DNA from: Deltaproteobacteria bacterium
Lineage (GTDB): Bacteria; Desulfobacterota; Deferrimicrobia; Deferrimicrobiales; Deferrimicrobiaceae
Assembly: GCA_017889845.1 (NCBI GenBank)
Contig: JAGGAJ010000051.1
Location: forward strand, 1-17,411
DNA length: 17,411 bases
Reading direction: 5' to 3'
Positions 1 to 7,338 of the stretch are shown here, piece after piece; within the stretch, counting starts at the first letter, position 1; each line of letters opens with the position of its first letter. The notes under the pieces were generated by a model. It had not been told where the DNA came from. It worked only from the letters and a program-made list of their open reading frames with translations, and searched no databases. The position numbers and the translations under genes were made by a program.

Positions 1-1811
1 GCGATCCCCCCCGCCGCGGAGAGGCGATAACTCTCCCGGTTATTCCCCGGATCCGCGTATTCCCCGACAAATTCCGCGCTGACAATTCCTCGCTTCGCGT
101 TGTACTGGACGAAGGGGTTCACGCTCGTCACGGAAGCGGCGGGCGCGTCCGTCTTCGCCGCCGTGACCCGGTACCCCCAACCTTCCCCCACCGGCTGGTT
201 TTTCTGCGCCTGGACGGTGAAGGTGTCCGCGTCCTCCGTCCTCCGCCAGGAGGCCGACAGCGAGGTGTCGGTCCACGGATAGTACGTCAGGCCGGCGAAG
301 AAATCATTCACCGAGGTCTCCTGCCGTATGTTTCTGTACGTCAGTTGCAGGTTGAGGTTTCCGAAGAAGGTCCTCGAATAGCCCACAGACGCGATCCGCT
401 GGTCCTGCCCCTCGTATTTCTCCCGGACGGCGTAATCCACCGAAATATACCCCGCCACGCTCGTCCCGTACCCGACGCCAGCCCCGGCCTCGTACCGGAG
501 CCTGCCCGTCGCGGCCGTTTCCGAGATGGTCGCGTACTCCCGCGTCCGTCCCTGGAGGAAGAGGCGCGTGCCGAGTTCCCGGTTCTGGTACTGGTGGGCG
601 AGAATCGCGGCGCCTCCGCCCCCGGTTTCCTTCGCTGCGCTGCCCGACACGGACAGGAACACCTGGCCGGCGTTTCCCGCCAGGAAGGTCGCCTGCGGCC
701 CGAGGTTCACCCGGTCCGTATCCCCCTCACCCCGGAAACCGGCCGTGAGGGTATCGCTGAAACCGTAATCGTGGAACGCAGTGAAGGCCAGCGACCCGTA
801 CTCGTTGCTTTCCACCCCGAACCGCTCCCTCGGGAAACCGAGGCTGTAGCTGTACGAGTGGAGCCCTTCCCGCAGCAGGGTGTCGGTGAAGTAGTACGGG
901 CGGGAGATTATCTGCTCCCGGCCGAACGGGTCCCGGATCACGACCGAGATGTCCCGCATCCCCCCGTAATACGCGATATTCCGCAGGTCGTACTCCCCCG
1001 GAGAGAGCTTTTCCGACCGGATGCGGTTTCCGTCGAGGTAGACGTCCGCGACGGACGGGTATGACACCAGGCCGGAATAACCGGTCATGGGGTAGTAGAT
1101 GAAGTACGGGTCGATCCCGTAGACCTTGGAGAAGCTGATCCCGCCAAGGAGCAGATTGGAGCCGAGGAGACCGGACGACACCTGGAAATCGCCGAGGATG
1201 GCCCGCTGCATCTGCTCGCGCCGGTCGTACGTCACATTGCTCGTCAAACGCACATAGCGATCCTCCGTCCGTGTGCGCGTGTACGTGGAATCGGTGAAGA
1301 AGAGGTAATCCCCCGCCCGGAACCCGATCTCGCCCGCCACGTCCAGTTCCTGGAAATCGAAGGAGTTCCCAGCCGAGTACGACACCCCGTAGTTGAAGAA
1401 TCCCCCGGTGTCCCTCGGGTAGTAGACGTTCGTCTGCCGTCGGGGCGCGAAGTCGATGACCTGTCTCGGGAACAGGGACGGCGCGGCGGTCAGCTCGAGG
1501 GTCATCGTCTCCTCGCGGAAGGCGTACGAAATCCCCTGGATGGAGCGCAGGGACAGGAACGGTTCCCCGCCGATCGGCTGCACCGGCGCGTCCGGAAGCG
1601 ACAGGCCGAATCCCGTCAGTTCCTGTTGCCCTACCAGGATTTCGCCGTCTTCGAGGCGGAAGACGAGAAGATCCCCCTTCTTCTGCCCGTTTAGGAGGAC
1701 AGATACGTAGAAGGAGTCCGCGCAGTGGGAAGCGGGGGTTACAAAGACGAGGATGCACAAAGGAAGAAGGTAGGCCGCCGCGCGGAAGACACCCGTGTCC
1801 CGCCGCGCCAT
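1..1811 (-). CDS. Outer-membrane fimbrial usher (archaic chaperone-usher type), 3' end outside window
   Basis: Usher of a chaperone-usher pilus: an outer-membrane beta-barrel that receives chaperone-bound subunits and assembles and exports the fibre. About 603 codons are visible, open to the window edge; family members are usually roughly 800 residues, so about the last quarter (barrel end and C-terminal domains) is missing. The start ATG at 1811 follows an AAGGA ribosome site 5 bases away and lies 7 bases after the chaperone stop. Residues 1 to about 31 form a basic then hydrophobic signal peptide. Next comes an usher N-terminal domain (FYVSVLLNGQKKGDLLVF), then a long stretch rich in aromatic/polar alternation (barrel strands). 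The middle domain has the motif SYPSVADVYLDGNRI and then SPGEYDLRNI, typical of the usher plug. The frame was read by eye on the minus strand and is unbroken. The spore-coat-U neighbours place it in the sigma/archaic clade. Confidence 0.9.
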   Translation of the reverse strand, partial: MARRDTGVFRAAAYLLPLCILVFVTPASHCADSFYVSVLLNGQKKGDLLVFRLEDGEILVGQQELTGFGLSLPDAPVQPIGGEPFLSLRSIQGISYAFREETMTLELTAAPSLFPRQVIDFAPRRQTNVYYPRDTGGFFNYGVSYSAGNSFDFQELDVAGEIGFRAGDYLFFTDSTYTRTRTEDRYVRLTSNVTYDRREQMQRAILGDFQVSSGLLGSNLLLGGISFSKVYGIDPYFIYYPMTGYSGLVSYPSVADVYLDGNRIRSEKLSPGEYDLRNIAYYGGMRDISVVIRDPFGREQIISRPYYFTDTLLREGLHSYSYSLGFPRERFGVESNEYGSLAFTAFHDYGFSDTLTAGFRGEGDTDRVNLGPQATFLAGNAGQVFLSVSGSAAKETGGGGAAILAHQYQNRELGTRLFLQGRTREYATISETAATGRLRYEAGAGVGYGTSVAGYISVDYAVREKYEGQDQRIASVGYSRTFFGNLNLQLTYRNIRQETSVNDFFAGLTYYPWTDTSLSASWRRTEDADTFTVQAQKNQPVGEGWGYRVTAAKTDAPAASVTSVNPFVQYNAKRGIVSAEFVGEYADPGNNRESYRLSAAGGI

Positions 1812-1818
1812 GACGTCC

Positions 1819-2601
1819 TTACTTGGTCGTGCACATGGCCGGATCCGCAACCAGGTTCCCGGTGAAGGAGACGGTCTCCGTCCGGACCTCGACGTCAACC
1901 CGTGCGACCTCCCCGCAGAGGCCGGCCGGCAGTTCCGCCGGATATGCCCTCTCCGCGCCCGCCAGGAGGTACCAGCCGTCCAACTCTTTCGAGAAGACGC
2001 TCTTCCCGTTTCCATCCCTCCAATTCAGGATGACCTTCCGCACGACGAAATGGACGTTCCCGGTGTTCCTCACCATGGCGGACACGGCGCCACCCGCCAT
2101 CGGGATGCCCGCCACTTCCCCGCGGAGATCCTCCTTCGCGGGCTTCACGAAGATCGGGAGGCCGAACCGTATGGCGATGGCGACGCGGGCCCCTTCCGCC
2201 TTCTTCGGCTCGGGGATCTCCTCGACGAAAAGCCGGTACGTTTTCTCCTTCGCCCCAGACGGACCCTTGACACCGGCCCGGAGGATCTTTTCTCCCTTCT
2301 TGTCGAAGATCATGATCCGGGGGAAGAATAGGATGTCGTCCGTCTCCTCGTACCGGTCCTTCCCTTCCACGTCCTGCGTCCACTCGAAGGCCTTCATCTG
2401 AAATTGCAGGCGTTCATCCGACTCGTTGATGACCGTCACGGCGCCGCTCCTCGCATCCCGGCCCAGGTCGAGGCGAATGGGAGTCACCCTCCACTCCCCC
2501 GCCCGTACGATATCGGAAGACAGGAACGCAGGAAGGAAAGCGAGAACACCGAACGCTATGGAAAGGGCGCGCGAGCGTCCGATAAAACCGGATCCCGTCA
2601 T
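1819..2601 (-). CDS. Periplasmic pilus chaperone, PapD-like (archaic/Csu type)
   Basis: Periplasmic chaperone that caps pilus subunits by donating a beta strand and delivers them to the usher. The chosen start (ATG at 2601) gives 260 residues: a hydrophobic signal segment (residues 11-34, ending at a VRAG-like site), then an Ig-like N-terminal domain beginning with WRVTPIRLDL. The family hallmark YRLFVEEIPEP is at about residues 122-132, and IAIRFGLPIFV follows as the interdomain strand. Two cysteines near the C-terminus (229, 257) could form a disulfide. A longer reading frame starting at 2685 adds 28 charged residues that do not resemble a signal peptide, so I reject it; a GGAG lies about 10 bases before 2601. 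It sits between the subunit genes and the usher, the usual order for Csu-like clusters. Confidence 0.88.
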   Translation of the reverse strand: MTGSGFIGRSRALSIAFGVLAFLPAFLSSDIVRAGEWRVTPIRLDLGRDARSGAVTVINESDERLQFQMKAFEWTQDVEGKDRYEETDDILFFPRIMIFDKKGEKILRAGVKGPSGAKEKTYRLFVEEIPEPKKAEGARVAIAIRFGLPIFVKPAKEDLRGEVAGIPMAGGAVSAMVRNTGNVHFVVRKVILNWRDGNGKSVFSKELDGWYLLAGAERAYPAELPAGLCGEVARVDVEVRTETVSFTGNLVADPAMCTTK

Positions 2602-2742
2602 CGGGTCACCACTCCAAACCGTGGATACTGGGCCATGCCGAGGCTCCCTCTCCCGTTCTCGTTCCGGCACCCCGCACCTTACCATTTATCGGCCATATGA
2701 CCGGAGAGATTTACGCTGGATTAAACAGGAAAACAGGAACTG

Positions 2743-3240
2743 TCAGGGAAGGATCGTGAGCACCACAGTGTCGGTGTACGTCCCGGCGTAGGCGTCCTGG
2801 AAATCCGACCTGCGGATTGTCCCCGTGACAGTCAGGGTCTGGTTGGCGTTCCTCGGCACGGTGCCGGTGGGCGGGTTCAACGCGAGGAAGTAGGGGAGGA
2901 ACTCCGATGTTACCGTTCCGTTCTGCATCCTCGGGAACCCCCCGGTCGCGTGCAGCCCGACGTCGGGGACCATCGCGAAGGTGGCGTTTGCCGCGCTGCC
3001 GCCGCAACGGAAGCCCGCCGTCGTGGTCGCGGTGGCATCGGCCTGGATCTCCGGATCGACGTTCCCGAAATTCAGTGCAAGACTTTTCGAATCGAACCGG
3101 CAGACGCTCTTCGAGAGGACGGTGGCGGTTACGGACACCGCTGTTGTGCCTGAAGCGAGGGACACGGTCGGAAACAGAAACAGCAGGATGGCGAAAATGG
3201 CAGGGGCAGCCTTGCGGCCGCCCCTGCCGGTATCCTTCAC
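2743..3240 (-). CDS. Spore coat U domain pilus subunit (second in operon)
   Basis: Secreted 165-residue subunit of the spore-coat-U (SCPU) family, which builds archaic chaperone-usher fibres; it is assembled by strand exchange in the periplasm. A signal peptide (residues 10-29, AIFAILLFLFPTVSLAS) is followed by an Ig-like fold with the conserved cysteine pair (C47 and C79) and the family C-terminal motif DAYAGTYTDTVVLTI. The start is GTG at 3240, preceded by TGAGG about 8 bases upstream; an ATG just upstream (3257) is out of frame and meets TGA after five codons. It lies 25 bases after the first subunit gene. A strong inverted repeat sits within codons 5-14 (see separate entry). It may be a minor subunit, judging from its position and weaker start, but this is inference. 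Confidence 0.87.
   Translation of the reverse strand: MKDTGRGGRKAAPAIFAILLFLFPTVSLASGTTAVSVTATVLSKSVCRFDSKSLALNFGNVDPEIQADATATTTAGFRCGGSAANATFAMVPDVGLHATGGFPRMQNGTVTSEFLPYFLALNPPTGTVPRNANQTLTVTGTIRRSDFQDAYAGTYTDTVVLTILP
3199..3228 (-). promoter_or_regulatory. Perfect 9-bp inverted repeat in the 5' coding region of the second pilus subunit
   Basis: GGCAGGGGC (3199-3207) and GCCCCTGCC (3220-3228) are exact reverse complements separated by 12 bases. In the mRNA this GC-rich stem covers codons 5-14, about 10 bases after the GTG start. There is no U run, so it does not look like an intrinsic terminator. It could slow translation initiation or protect the upstream mRNA, setting subunit ratios; that role is inference. 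Confidence 0.4.
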
Positions 3241-3265
3241 CGTACGGGCCTCATTCGCCCGGAGG

Positions 3266-3736
3266 TTACGGACTGATCGTGAGGGTAACGGTGTCGGAAT
3301 AACTTCCCGCTAACGCGTTGATATAGTCGGCGTCGAGGACCTGGGCCGCGATATTCATCGTGATGCGATTCGCGATGCCGGCGCCTGCCCCGGTTCCCGT
3401 TGCAGTGTAGGCGAAGGTGTACGGGATGAAATCGGTCGCCGAGGTCGCGTGCACCATACGGTACGTGCTTCCGGTTTCGTGCAATCCCACATCGTCGCCG
3501 ATCGTGTAGGCCGTTCCCCTCGTGCACCAGAACACGGGCTGTGTCACGGTTCCGCTCACGTTTCCGCCGGCCTCCGGGTCCAGCGTTCCGAACGACACGG
3601 TCCCGGTGTTGGTGCTGAATCTGCAATTCCCAGCAATTGACGCGCTGACCGTCACGGAGGCGGAGTCCGCCGCCATCGCGCTCCCCGCCATCGCGACCAA
3701 CGCGACGGCGACCATTGCCATCAGTACCTTCTTCAT
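3266..3736 (-). CDS. Spore coat U domain pilus subunit (first in operon, probable major subunit)
   Basis: A 156-residue SCPU-family pilin-like protein, exported and polymerised through the chaperone and usher encoded downstream. The start ATG at 3736 has a strong ribosome site (GGAGGAGG) about 5-6 bases upstream; a longer frame from 3799 adds an unconvincing leader and would place the ribosome site inside the gene. It has a typical signal peptide (MKKVLMAMVAVALVAMAGSAMA, cut near residue 22), the conserved cysteine pair C38 and C71, and a C-terminal SCPU motif ALAGSYSDTVTLTI. The first position, strong ribosome site and sigma-54-like promoter upstream fit a highly expressed main subunit (inference). 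It shares the VGLH...TG and FIPY/FLPY motifs with its neighbour, so the two are probably ancient duplicates. Confidence 0.9.
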   Translation of the reverse strand: MKKVLMAMVAVALVAMAGSAMAADSASVTVSASIAGNCRFSTNTGTVSFGTLDPEAGGNVSGTVTQPVFWCTRGTAYTIGDDVGLHETGSTYRMVHATSATDFIPYTFAYTATGTGAGAGIANRITMNIAAQVLDADYINALAGSYSDTVTLTISP

Positions 3737-3816
3737 GCCTTCCTCCTCCTTCGTTGCCGGTCCGGGGTCTCCGGCCGGGAGTGTTTTATACATCGGCAAT
3801 ACCGGACAAATGATTT

Positions 3817-3832
3817 AGCACGAGGCGTGCCA
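3817..3832 (-). promoter_or_regulatory. Predicted sigma-54 promoter for the pilus operon
   Basis: Read on the minus strand, the site is TGGCACG-CCTC-GTGCT. The consensus is TGGCACG-N4-TTGCW, so it matches at all but one position, and the GG and GC pairs are exactly 10 bases apart. The predicted start of transcription is near 3806, leaving a leader of about 70 bases to the first subunit ATG at 3736. The same bases form a small palindrome (GCACG-CCT-CGTGC), so a repressor site is an alternative reading. A TATAAA lies at 3784-3789 but lacks a good -35 partner. Confidence 0.6.
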
Positions 3833-3890
3833 TTTCGAGCAACCCTGTAACACTCTAATTCAACTGCTAATATTCTTTCGTCATAACGGG

Positions 3891-3909
3891 GACGGGACAA
3901 TTTCCCGTC
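3891..3909. promoter_or_regulatory. 19-bp inverted repeat, candidate activator (enhancer-binding protein) site
   Basis: GACGGGA (3891-3897), spacer CAATT, then TCCCGTC (3903-3909): both arms match perfectly over 7 bases. Its centre is about 94 bases upstream of the start predicted from the sigma-54-like promoter, the usual distance for a bound sigma-54 activator. It also lies about 110 bases upstream of the divergent ATPase gene, so it could serve that gene instead. There is no U/T run next to it, so a terminator is unlikely. Confidence 0.45.
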
Positions 3910-4011
3910 GCCTTGCCGGCCCGGAAATCAAAAGGTTGACGTTTTTTGTCACTCGAACAAACCGTTGTCCGGTGCACCGCGTTGGCATAGCCTGACGGTA
4001 CGAGGCGCCCC

Positions 4012-6717
4012 ATGAGCGACTGGCACAGGCGGGACATCGCGGACGTCTTGCGGGAACTCCGGACCGACCGGGAGAGCGGCCTGTCCGACGGCGCGGCGGC
4101 CTCCCGCCTGCGCGAGGAGGGCCCCAACGAACTCCCCGGGGGCCCGGTCCTTTCCCCCTTCCGGATCCTCCTCTCGCAGTTCGCCACCACGATGGTGGCG
4201 GTGCTGCTGTTCGCCGCCGCCGTGTCCGCCCTGCTGCGCGACCCCGCCGACGCCGCCGCGATCCTCGCCATCGTCGTCCTGAACGCCCTACTGGGGTTCA
4301 CCCAGGAGTACCGCGCGGAGAAGGCGGTGGCGGCCCTCCGGAGGCTCGCCGCCCCGGAGGTGCGCGTGCGCAGGGACGGGCGGGTCCTGGTGGTCCCCGC
4401 GAGGGATCTCGTCCCCGGCGACATCGTGCTGCTGGATGCAGGGTGCCGCGTCCCGGCGGACGCCCGCCTGGTCGAGGGGCACTCCCTGCGGGCCGACGAG
4501 TCGCCCCTGACCGGCGAATCCACGCCGGTGGAAAAATCGCCGGACACCCTCCCCGACCCGGATCTACCCCTCGCCGACCGGCGGAACTGCCTGCACCTGG
4601 GGACCACCGTGGTCCACGGCCGCGGAACGGCGGTCGTGACGGCCACGGGAGCGGGGACCGAACTGGGGCGGATCGCCCGGATGCTTTCCGAGGTCCGTCG
4701 GGAACCAACCCCTCTCCAGAAGAGGATGGCCAGGCTGGGCAGGGACCTGGCCCTTCTCGCACTCGCCATCGTCGCCGTCCTCTTCGGGATGGGACTCCTG
4801 CGCGGGGAGGAGCCGGGGCTGCTCTTCCTCACCGCGGTGAGCCTCGCCGTGGCGGCCGTCCCGGAAGGGTTGCCGGCCGTCGTGACCGTGACTCTCGCCC
4901 TCGGCTCGCAACGGATGCTCGCCCGCCGCGCGCTCATCCGAAAGCTCCCCGCCGTCGAGACGCTGGGGTCCGTGACGGTGATCTGCTCCGACAAGACCGG
5001 GACGCTCACCCGGAACCGGATGACCGTGGCGGAGATCGCATCCGCGGGGATGCGCGCCTCCGTCGAGGCGGGTGCTTCCCCTCCGTCCCTCCCGGCTCCC
5101 CACGTATTCCTCGCCGCGGCGTGCGCGCTGTGCAACGACGCGGTGGTCGCGACGGCGGCCGGCGTTCCCCCGCTGGGCGACCCCACCGAGGTGGCCCTCG
5201 CCGAACTGTCCGCGCGCTTCGGACTGCCCAAGGGGGAGCTGGAGGAGCGGTTCCCCCGGCGCGCCGAGGTCCCCTTCACCTCCGAGCGGAAGCGGATGAC
5301 GACGGCCCACGAGGCGGACCGGATAGCGGCAAGCGTGCGCGACACGGTCGGGGAGGCGGTGCTCCCCTTCCTTGGGGGTGCGTCTGTCTTCGCCGTCACG
5401 AAAGGCGCGGCGGACGGTCTGCTGCCGTTTTGCGGGACGGAATGGGCGGTTGACGGACCGCGTCCGCTCGCCACTGCCGGCCGGGAGCGGATCCTCGCGG
5501 AGGTCGCGGAGATGGCGGACCGCGGGCTCCGCGTGCTGGGCGTCGCCTTCCGGCCCCTGTCGGGGTGGCCGGACGAGAGGTGGGCGGAGGAGCGGGAACC
5601 CGGCCTCGTGTTCCTCGGCCTCGTCGGGATGATCGACCCGCCCCGGCCGGAGGCGGCCGCGGCCGTGGCCACGTGCCGCGCCGCGGGGATCCGCCCGGTG
5701 ATGATCACGGGGGACCACCCGCGGACCGCCCTCGCCGTGGCGCGCGCGCTCGGGATCGACCGGGGCGCCCCGGCGGTCACGGGCGCGGATCTCTCCCGCA
5801 TGACGCCGGGGGAACTCGCAGCGGCCGCCCGGACGACCGACGTCTACGCGCGCGTATCCCCCGAGCACAAGCTCGCCATCGTCTCCGCCCTCCGCGCCGA
5901 CGGACACGTGGTCGCGATGACCGGGGACGGCGTCAACGACGCCCCCGCGCTGCGGAAGGCCGACATCGGCGTGGCGATGGGGGAGTGCGGCACCGACGTG
6001 GCCCGGGAGGCGTCCGACATGGTCCTCACGGACGACCACTTCGCCACCATCGTCGCCGCCGTCGAGGAAGGCCGGGTCATCTACGACAACGTCCGGAAGT
6101 TCGTCCTCTTCATCCTGGCGAGCAATGTGGGGGAGATCCTCGTGATGCTCCTGGGGCCCCTGCTCGGCATGCCGCTGCCGCTGCTCCCGCTGCAGATCCT
6201 CTGGATCAACCTGCTGACCGACGGCCTCCCGGCGCTGGCGCTGGGGGTGGAGCCCGCGGAGGAGGACGTCATGCGCCGCCCGCCCCGCCCGCCGGAGGAG
6301 GGGGTGCTGGGGCGCGGCACGTGGGGATACATCCTGGCGGTCGGGACGCTCCTCGGGGTCCTGTGCCTCGGCGTCGCGCTCCCCCTGTTCCGCGCCGGCG
6401 ACCCGGCCTGGCGCACCGCGCTCTTCACCACGCTCACGTTCGCGCAGATGGCGCACGTGCTGGCGATCCGGTCGGTGCGGGATCCGCTGTACCGCCGCGG
6501 CCTCCTGTCGAACCGTCCGCTGCTGCTGTCCGTCGGCGTCACGGTGCTCCTGCAGCTCGCGGTGGTGTATGCGCCGCCGCTGCAGGCGGTCTTCCGCACC
6601 GTCGCGCTGCAGGGGAGCACCCTCGGACTCTGCGCCGCGGGGAGCGTCGGCGTCTTCCTCGTCATCGAAGCGGGAAAATTCGCAAGAGGTCTTGCCCGGG
6701 GAAACGCGCGCGAATAG
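4012..6717 (+). CDS. P-type cation-transporting ATPase, P2A (calcium-type) family
   Basis: Inner-membrane pump of 901 residues, full length for the family, exporting a divalent cation (probably Ca2+ or Mn2+) at the cost of ATP. Visible in order: cation-ATPase N-terminal domain (residues 5-45), actuator motif TGES (167-170), M4 motif PEGLP (284-288), phosphorylation motif DKTGT with aspartate 327, nucleotide-site KGA (464-466), hinge TGDGVNDAP (from 637), then M5 NVGE (705-708) and M6 NLLTD (733-737). The M4 glutamate, M5 Asn/Glu and M6 Asn/Thr/Asp correspond to known Ca2+ ligands of SERCA. The M8 position where SERCA has a glutamate seems to be glutamine (about 812), which argues against two full Ca2+ sites. 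The start ATG has GAGG 6 bases upstream. It is divergent from the pilus operon. Substrate is inferred from motifs only. Confidence 0.92.
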   Translation: MSDWHRRDIADVLRELRTDRESGLSDGAAASRLREEGPNELPGGPVLSPFRILLSQFATTMVAVLLFAAAVSALLRDPADAAAILAIVVLNALLGFTQEYRAEKAVAALRRLAAPEVRVRRDGRVLVVPARDLVPGDIVLLDAGCRVPADARLVEGHSLRADESPLTGESTPVEKSPDTLPDPDLPLADRRNCLHLGTTVVHGRGTAVVTATGAGTELGRIARMLSEVRREPTPLQKRMARLGRDLALLALAIVAVLFGMGLLRGEEPGLLFLTAVSLAVAAVPEGLPAVVTVTLALGSQRMLARRALIRKLPAVETLGSVTVICSDKTGTLTRNRMTVAEIASAGMRASVEAGASPPSLPAPHVFLAAACALCNDAVVATAAGVPPLGDPTEVALAELSARFGLPKGELEERFPRRAEVPFTSERKRMTTAHEADRIAASVRDTVGEAVLPFLGGASVFAVTKGAADGLLPFCGTEWAVDGPRPLATAGRERILAEVAEMADRGLRVLGVAFRPLSGWPDERWAEEREPGLVFLGLVGMIDPPRPEAAAAVATCRAAGIRPVMITGDHPRTALAVARALGIDRGAPAVTGADLSRMTPGELAAAARTTDVYARVSPEHKLAIVSALRADGHVVAMTGDGVNDAPALRKADIGVAMGECGTDVAREASDMVLTDDHFATIVAAVEEGRVIYDNVRKFVLFILASNVGEILVMLLGPLLGMPLPLLPLQILWINLLTDGLPALALGVEPAEEDVMRRPPRPPEEGVLGRGTWGYILAVGTLLGVLCLGVALPLFRAGDPAWRTALFTTLTFAQMAHVLAIRSVRDPLYRRGLLSNRPLLLSVGVTVLLQLAVVYAPPLQAVFRTVALQGSTLGLCAAGSVGVFLVIEAGKFARGLARGNARE

Positions 6718-6762
6718 AATGAGGACTTCACCCGCGATATGTCGCGCGGCAATACCCGACGT

Positions 6763-6777
6763 GGGAAAGGTGTTCCC
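6763..6777 (+). promoter_or_regulatory. Small hairpin presenting the ribosome site of the DUF3109 gene
   Basis: GGGAA (6763-6767) pairs perfectly with TTCCC (6773-6777), leaving the loop AGGTG, which is part of the likely ribosome site just before the ATG at 6780. The stem is short and may be chance in GC-rich DNA. If real, it could modulate translation of the downstream gene. Confidence 0.25.
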
Positions 6778-6779
6778 CG

Positions 6780-7331
6780 ATGAAGATCGACCCGCACGTG
6801 TTCCGCGCCAGGTTCCCCCACCGCTGTGCCCTCGACCGGTGCAGGAGCCGCTGCTGCCAGGGCGGCGTATGGGCCGACCTCGAGGAGCGCGAAGCGATCC
6901 TGCGGAACGCGGACCTCTTCCTCCCCTACGTCCGCCACGAGGCGAAGGACCCGTCCCTGTGGTTCGGGGAAACCCTGAAGGACCCGGACTGCCCGAGCGG
7001 CACGGCAGTGGAAACCAACACGGCGGGCGACTACTGCGTCTTCTTCCATCCCGGACACGGCTGCTCCCTCCAGAAGGCGGCCATCGCCCTCGGGCGGCAC
7101 GAGTGGGAGTTCAAACCGCGCTTCTGCATCATGTTCCCGCTGGTGGTCACCGGCGGGGTGCTGACGGTGGACGAGGACATGGGGGAGGTGTGGTGCCTGC
7201 AGGACGAGAACCGCACCCACCCGGTTCTGTCGGCCGTGGAAAGGGAAGTGAACCACCTCTTCCCGGACGAGGTGGCGCAGAAACTCCTGGGCGAGGCCGC
7301 CGGGGGCCGCAAGAAAACCTCCGCAGCGTAA
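6780..7331 (+). CDS. Cysteine-rich DUF3109 family protein
   Basis: A 183-residue cytoplasmic protein without signal peptide or membrane segment. The N-terminal C-x4-C-x3-C-C cluster (cysteines 16, 21, 25, 26), the middle block DYCVFFHPGHGCSLQKAA and the later block KPRFCIMFPLVV match what I know of DUF3109, a family related in style to the YkgJ-like zinc/iron cysteine-cluster proteins. At least eight cysteines suggest a bound metal or Fe-S centre, but no reaction is known to me. It starts 62 bases after the ATPase stop on the same strand, so co-transcription is possible. Its stop is only 7 bases from the stop of the convergent DUF4197 gene, with no obvious terminator between them. Confidence 0.8.
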   Translation: MKIDPHVFRARFPHRCALDRCRSRCCQGGVWADLEEREAILRNADLFLPYVRHEAKDPSLWFGETLKDPDCPSGTAVETNTAGDYCVFFHPGHGCSLQKAAIALGRHEWEFKPRFCIMFPLVVTGGVLTVDEDMGEVWCLQDENRTHPVLSAVEREVNHLFPDEVAQKLLGEAAGGRKKTSAA

Positions 7332-7338
7332 CCCCGGC

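Larger units (their letters stand above)
3737..4011. other. Divergent control region between pilus operon and ATPase
   Basis: The longest gap in the window (275 bases) and clearly richer in A/T than its surroundings. It holds the minus-strand sigma-54-like promoter, the 19-bp inverted repeat and, towards the ATPase, TTGACG at 3936-3941 as a possible -35 element without a convincing -10 at the proper spacing. A 10-base palindrome CGGTGCACCG lies at 3970-3979. No small gene with a ribosome site was found here. Confidence 0.6.

Noticed and set aside
727..1758. 343-codon minus-strand frame within the usher
   Set aside because: A different frame from the continuous usher frame that starts at 1811 and shows usher domains; its translation has no recognisable pattern.
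3970..3979. 10-base palindrome CGGTGCACCG before the ATPase
   Set aside because: Short and GC-rich with no second copy in the gap; kept only as a remark within the control region.
3867..5801. Long minus-strand open frame (644 codons) opposite the ATPase
   Set aside because: Composition is Arg/Ser/Ala-rich without any domain, and it lies antisense to a pump with every family motif. It is a GC-driven shadow.
5565..6722. 385-codon plus-strand frame inside the ATPase
   Set aside because: An Arg/Gly/Pro-rich shift of the ATPase frame, without motifs.
7332..7338. Bidirectional terminator between convergent stops
   Set aside because: Only 7 bases separate the stops and no stem followed by a T run is visible on either strand nearby.
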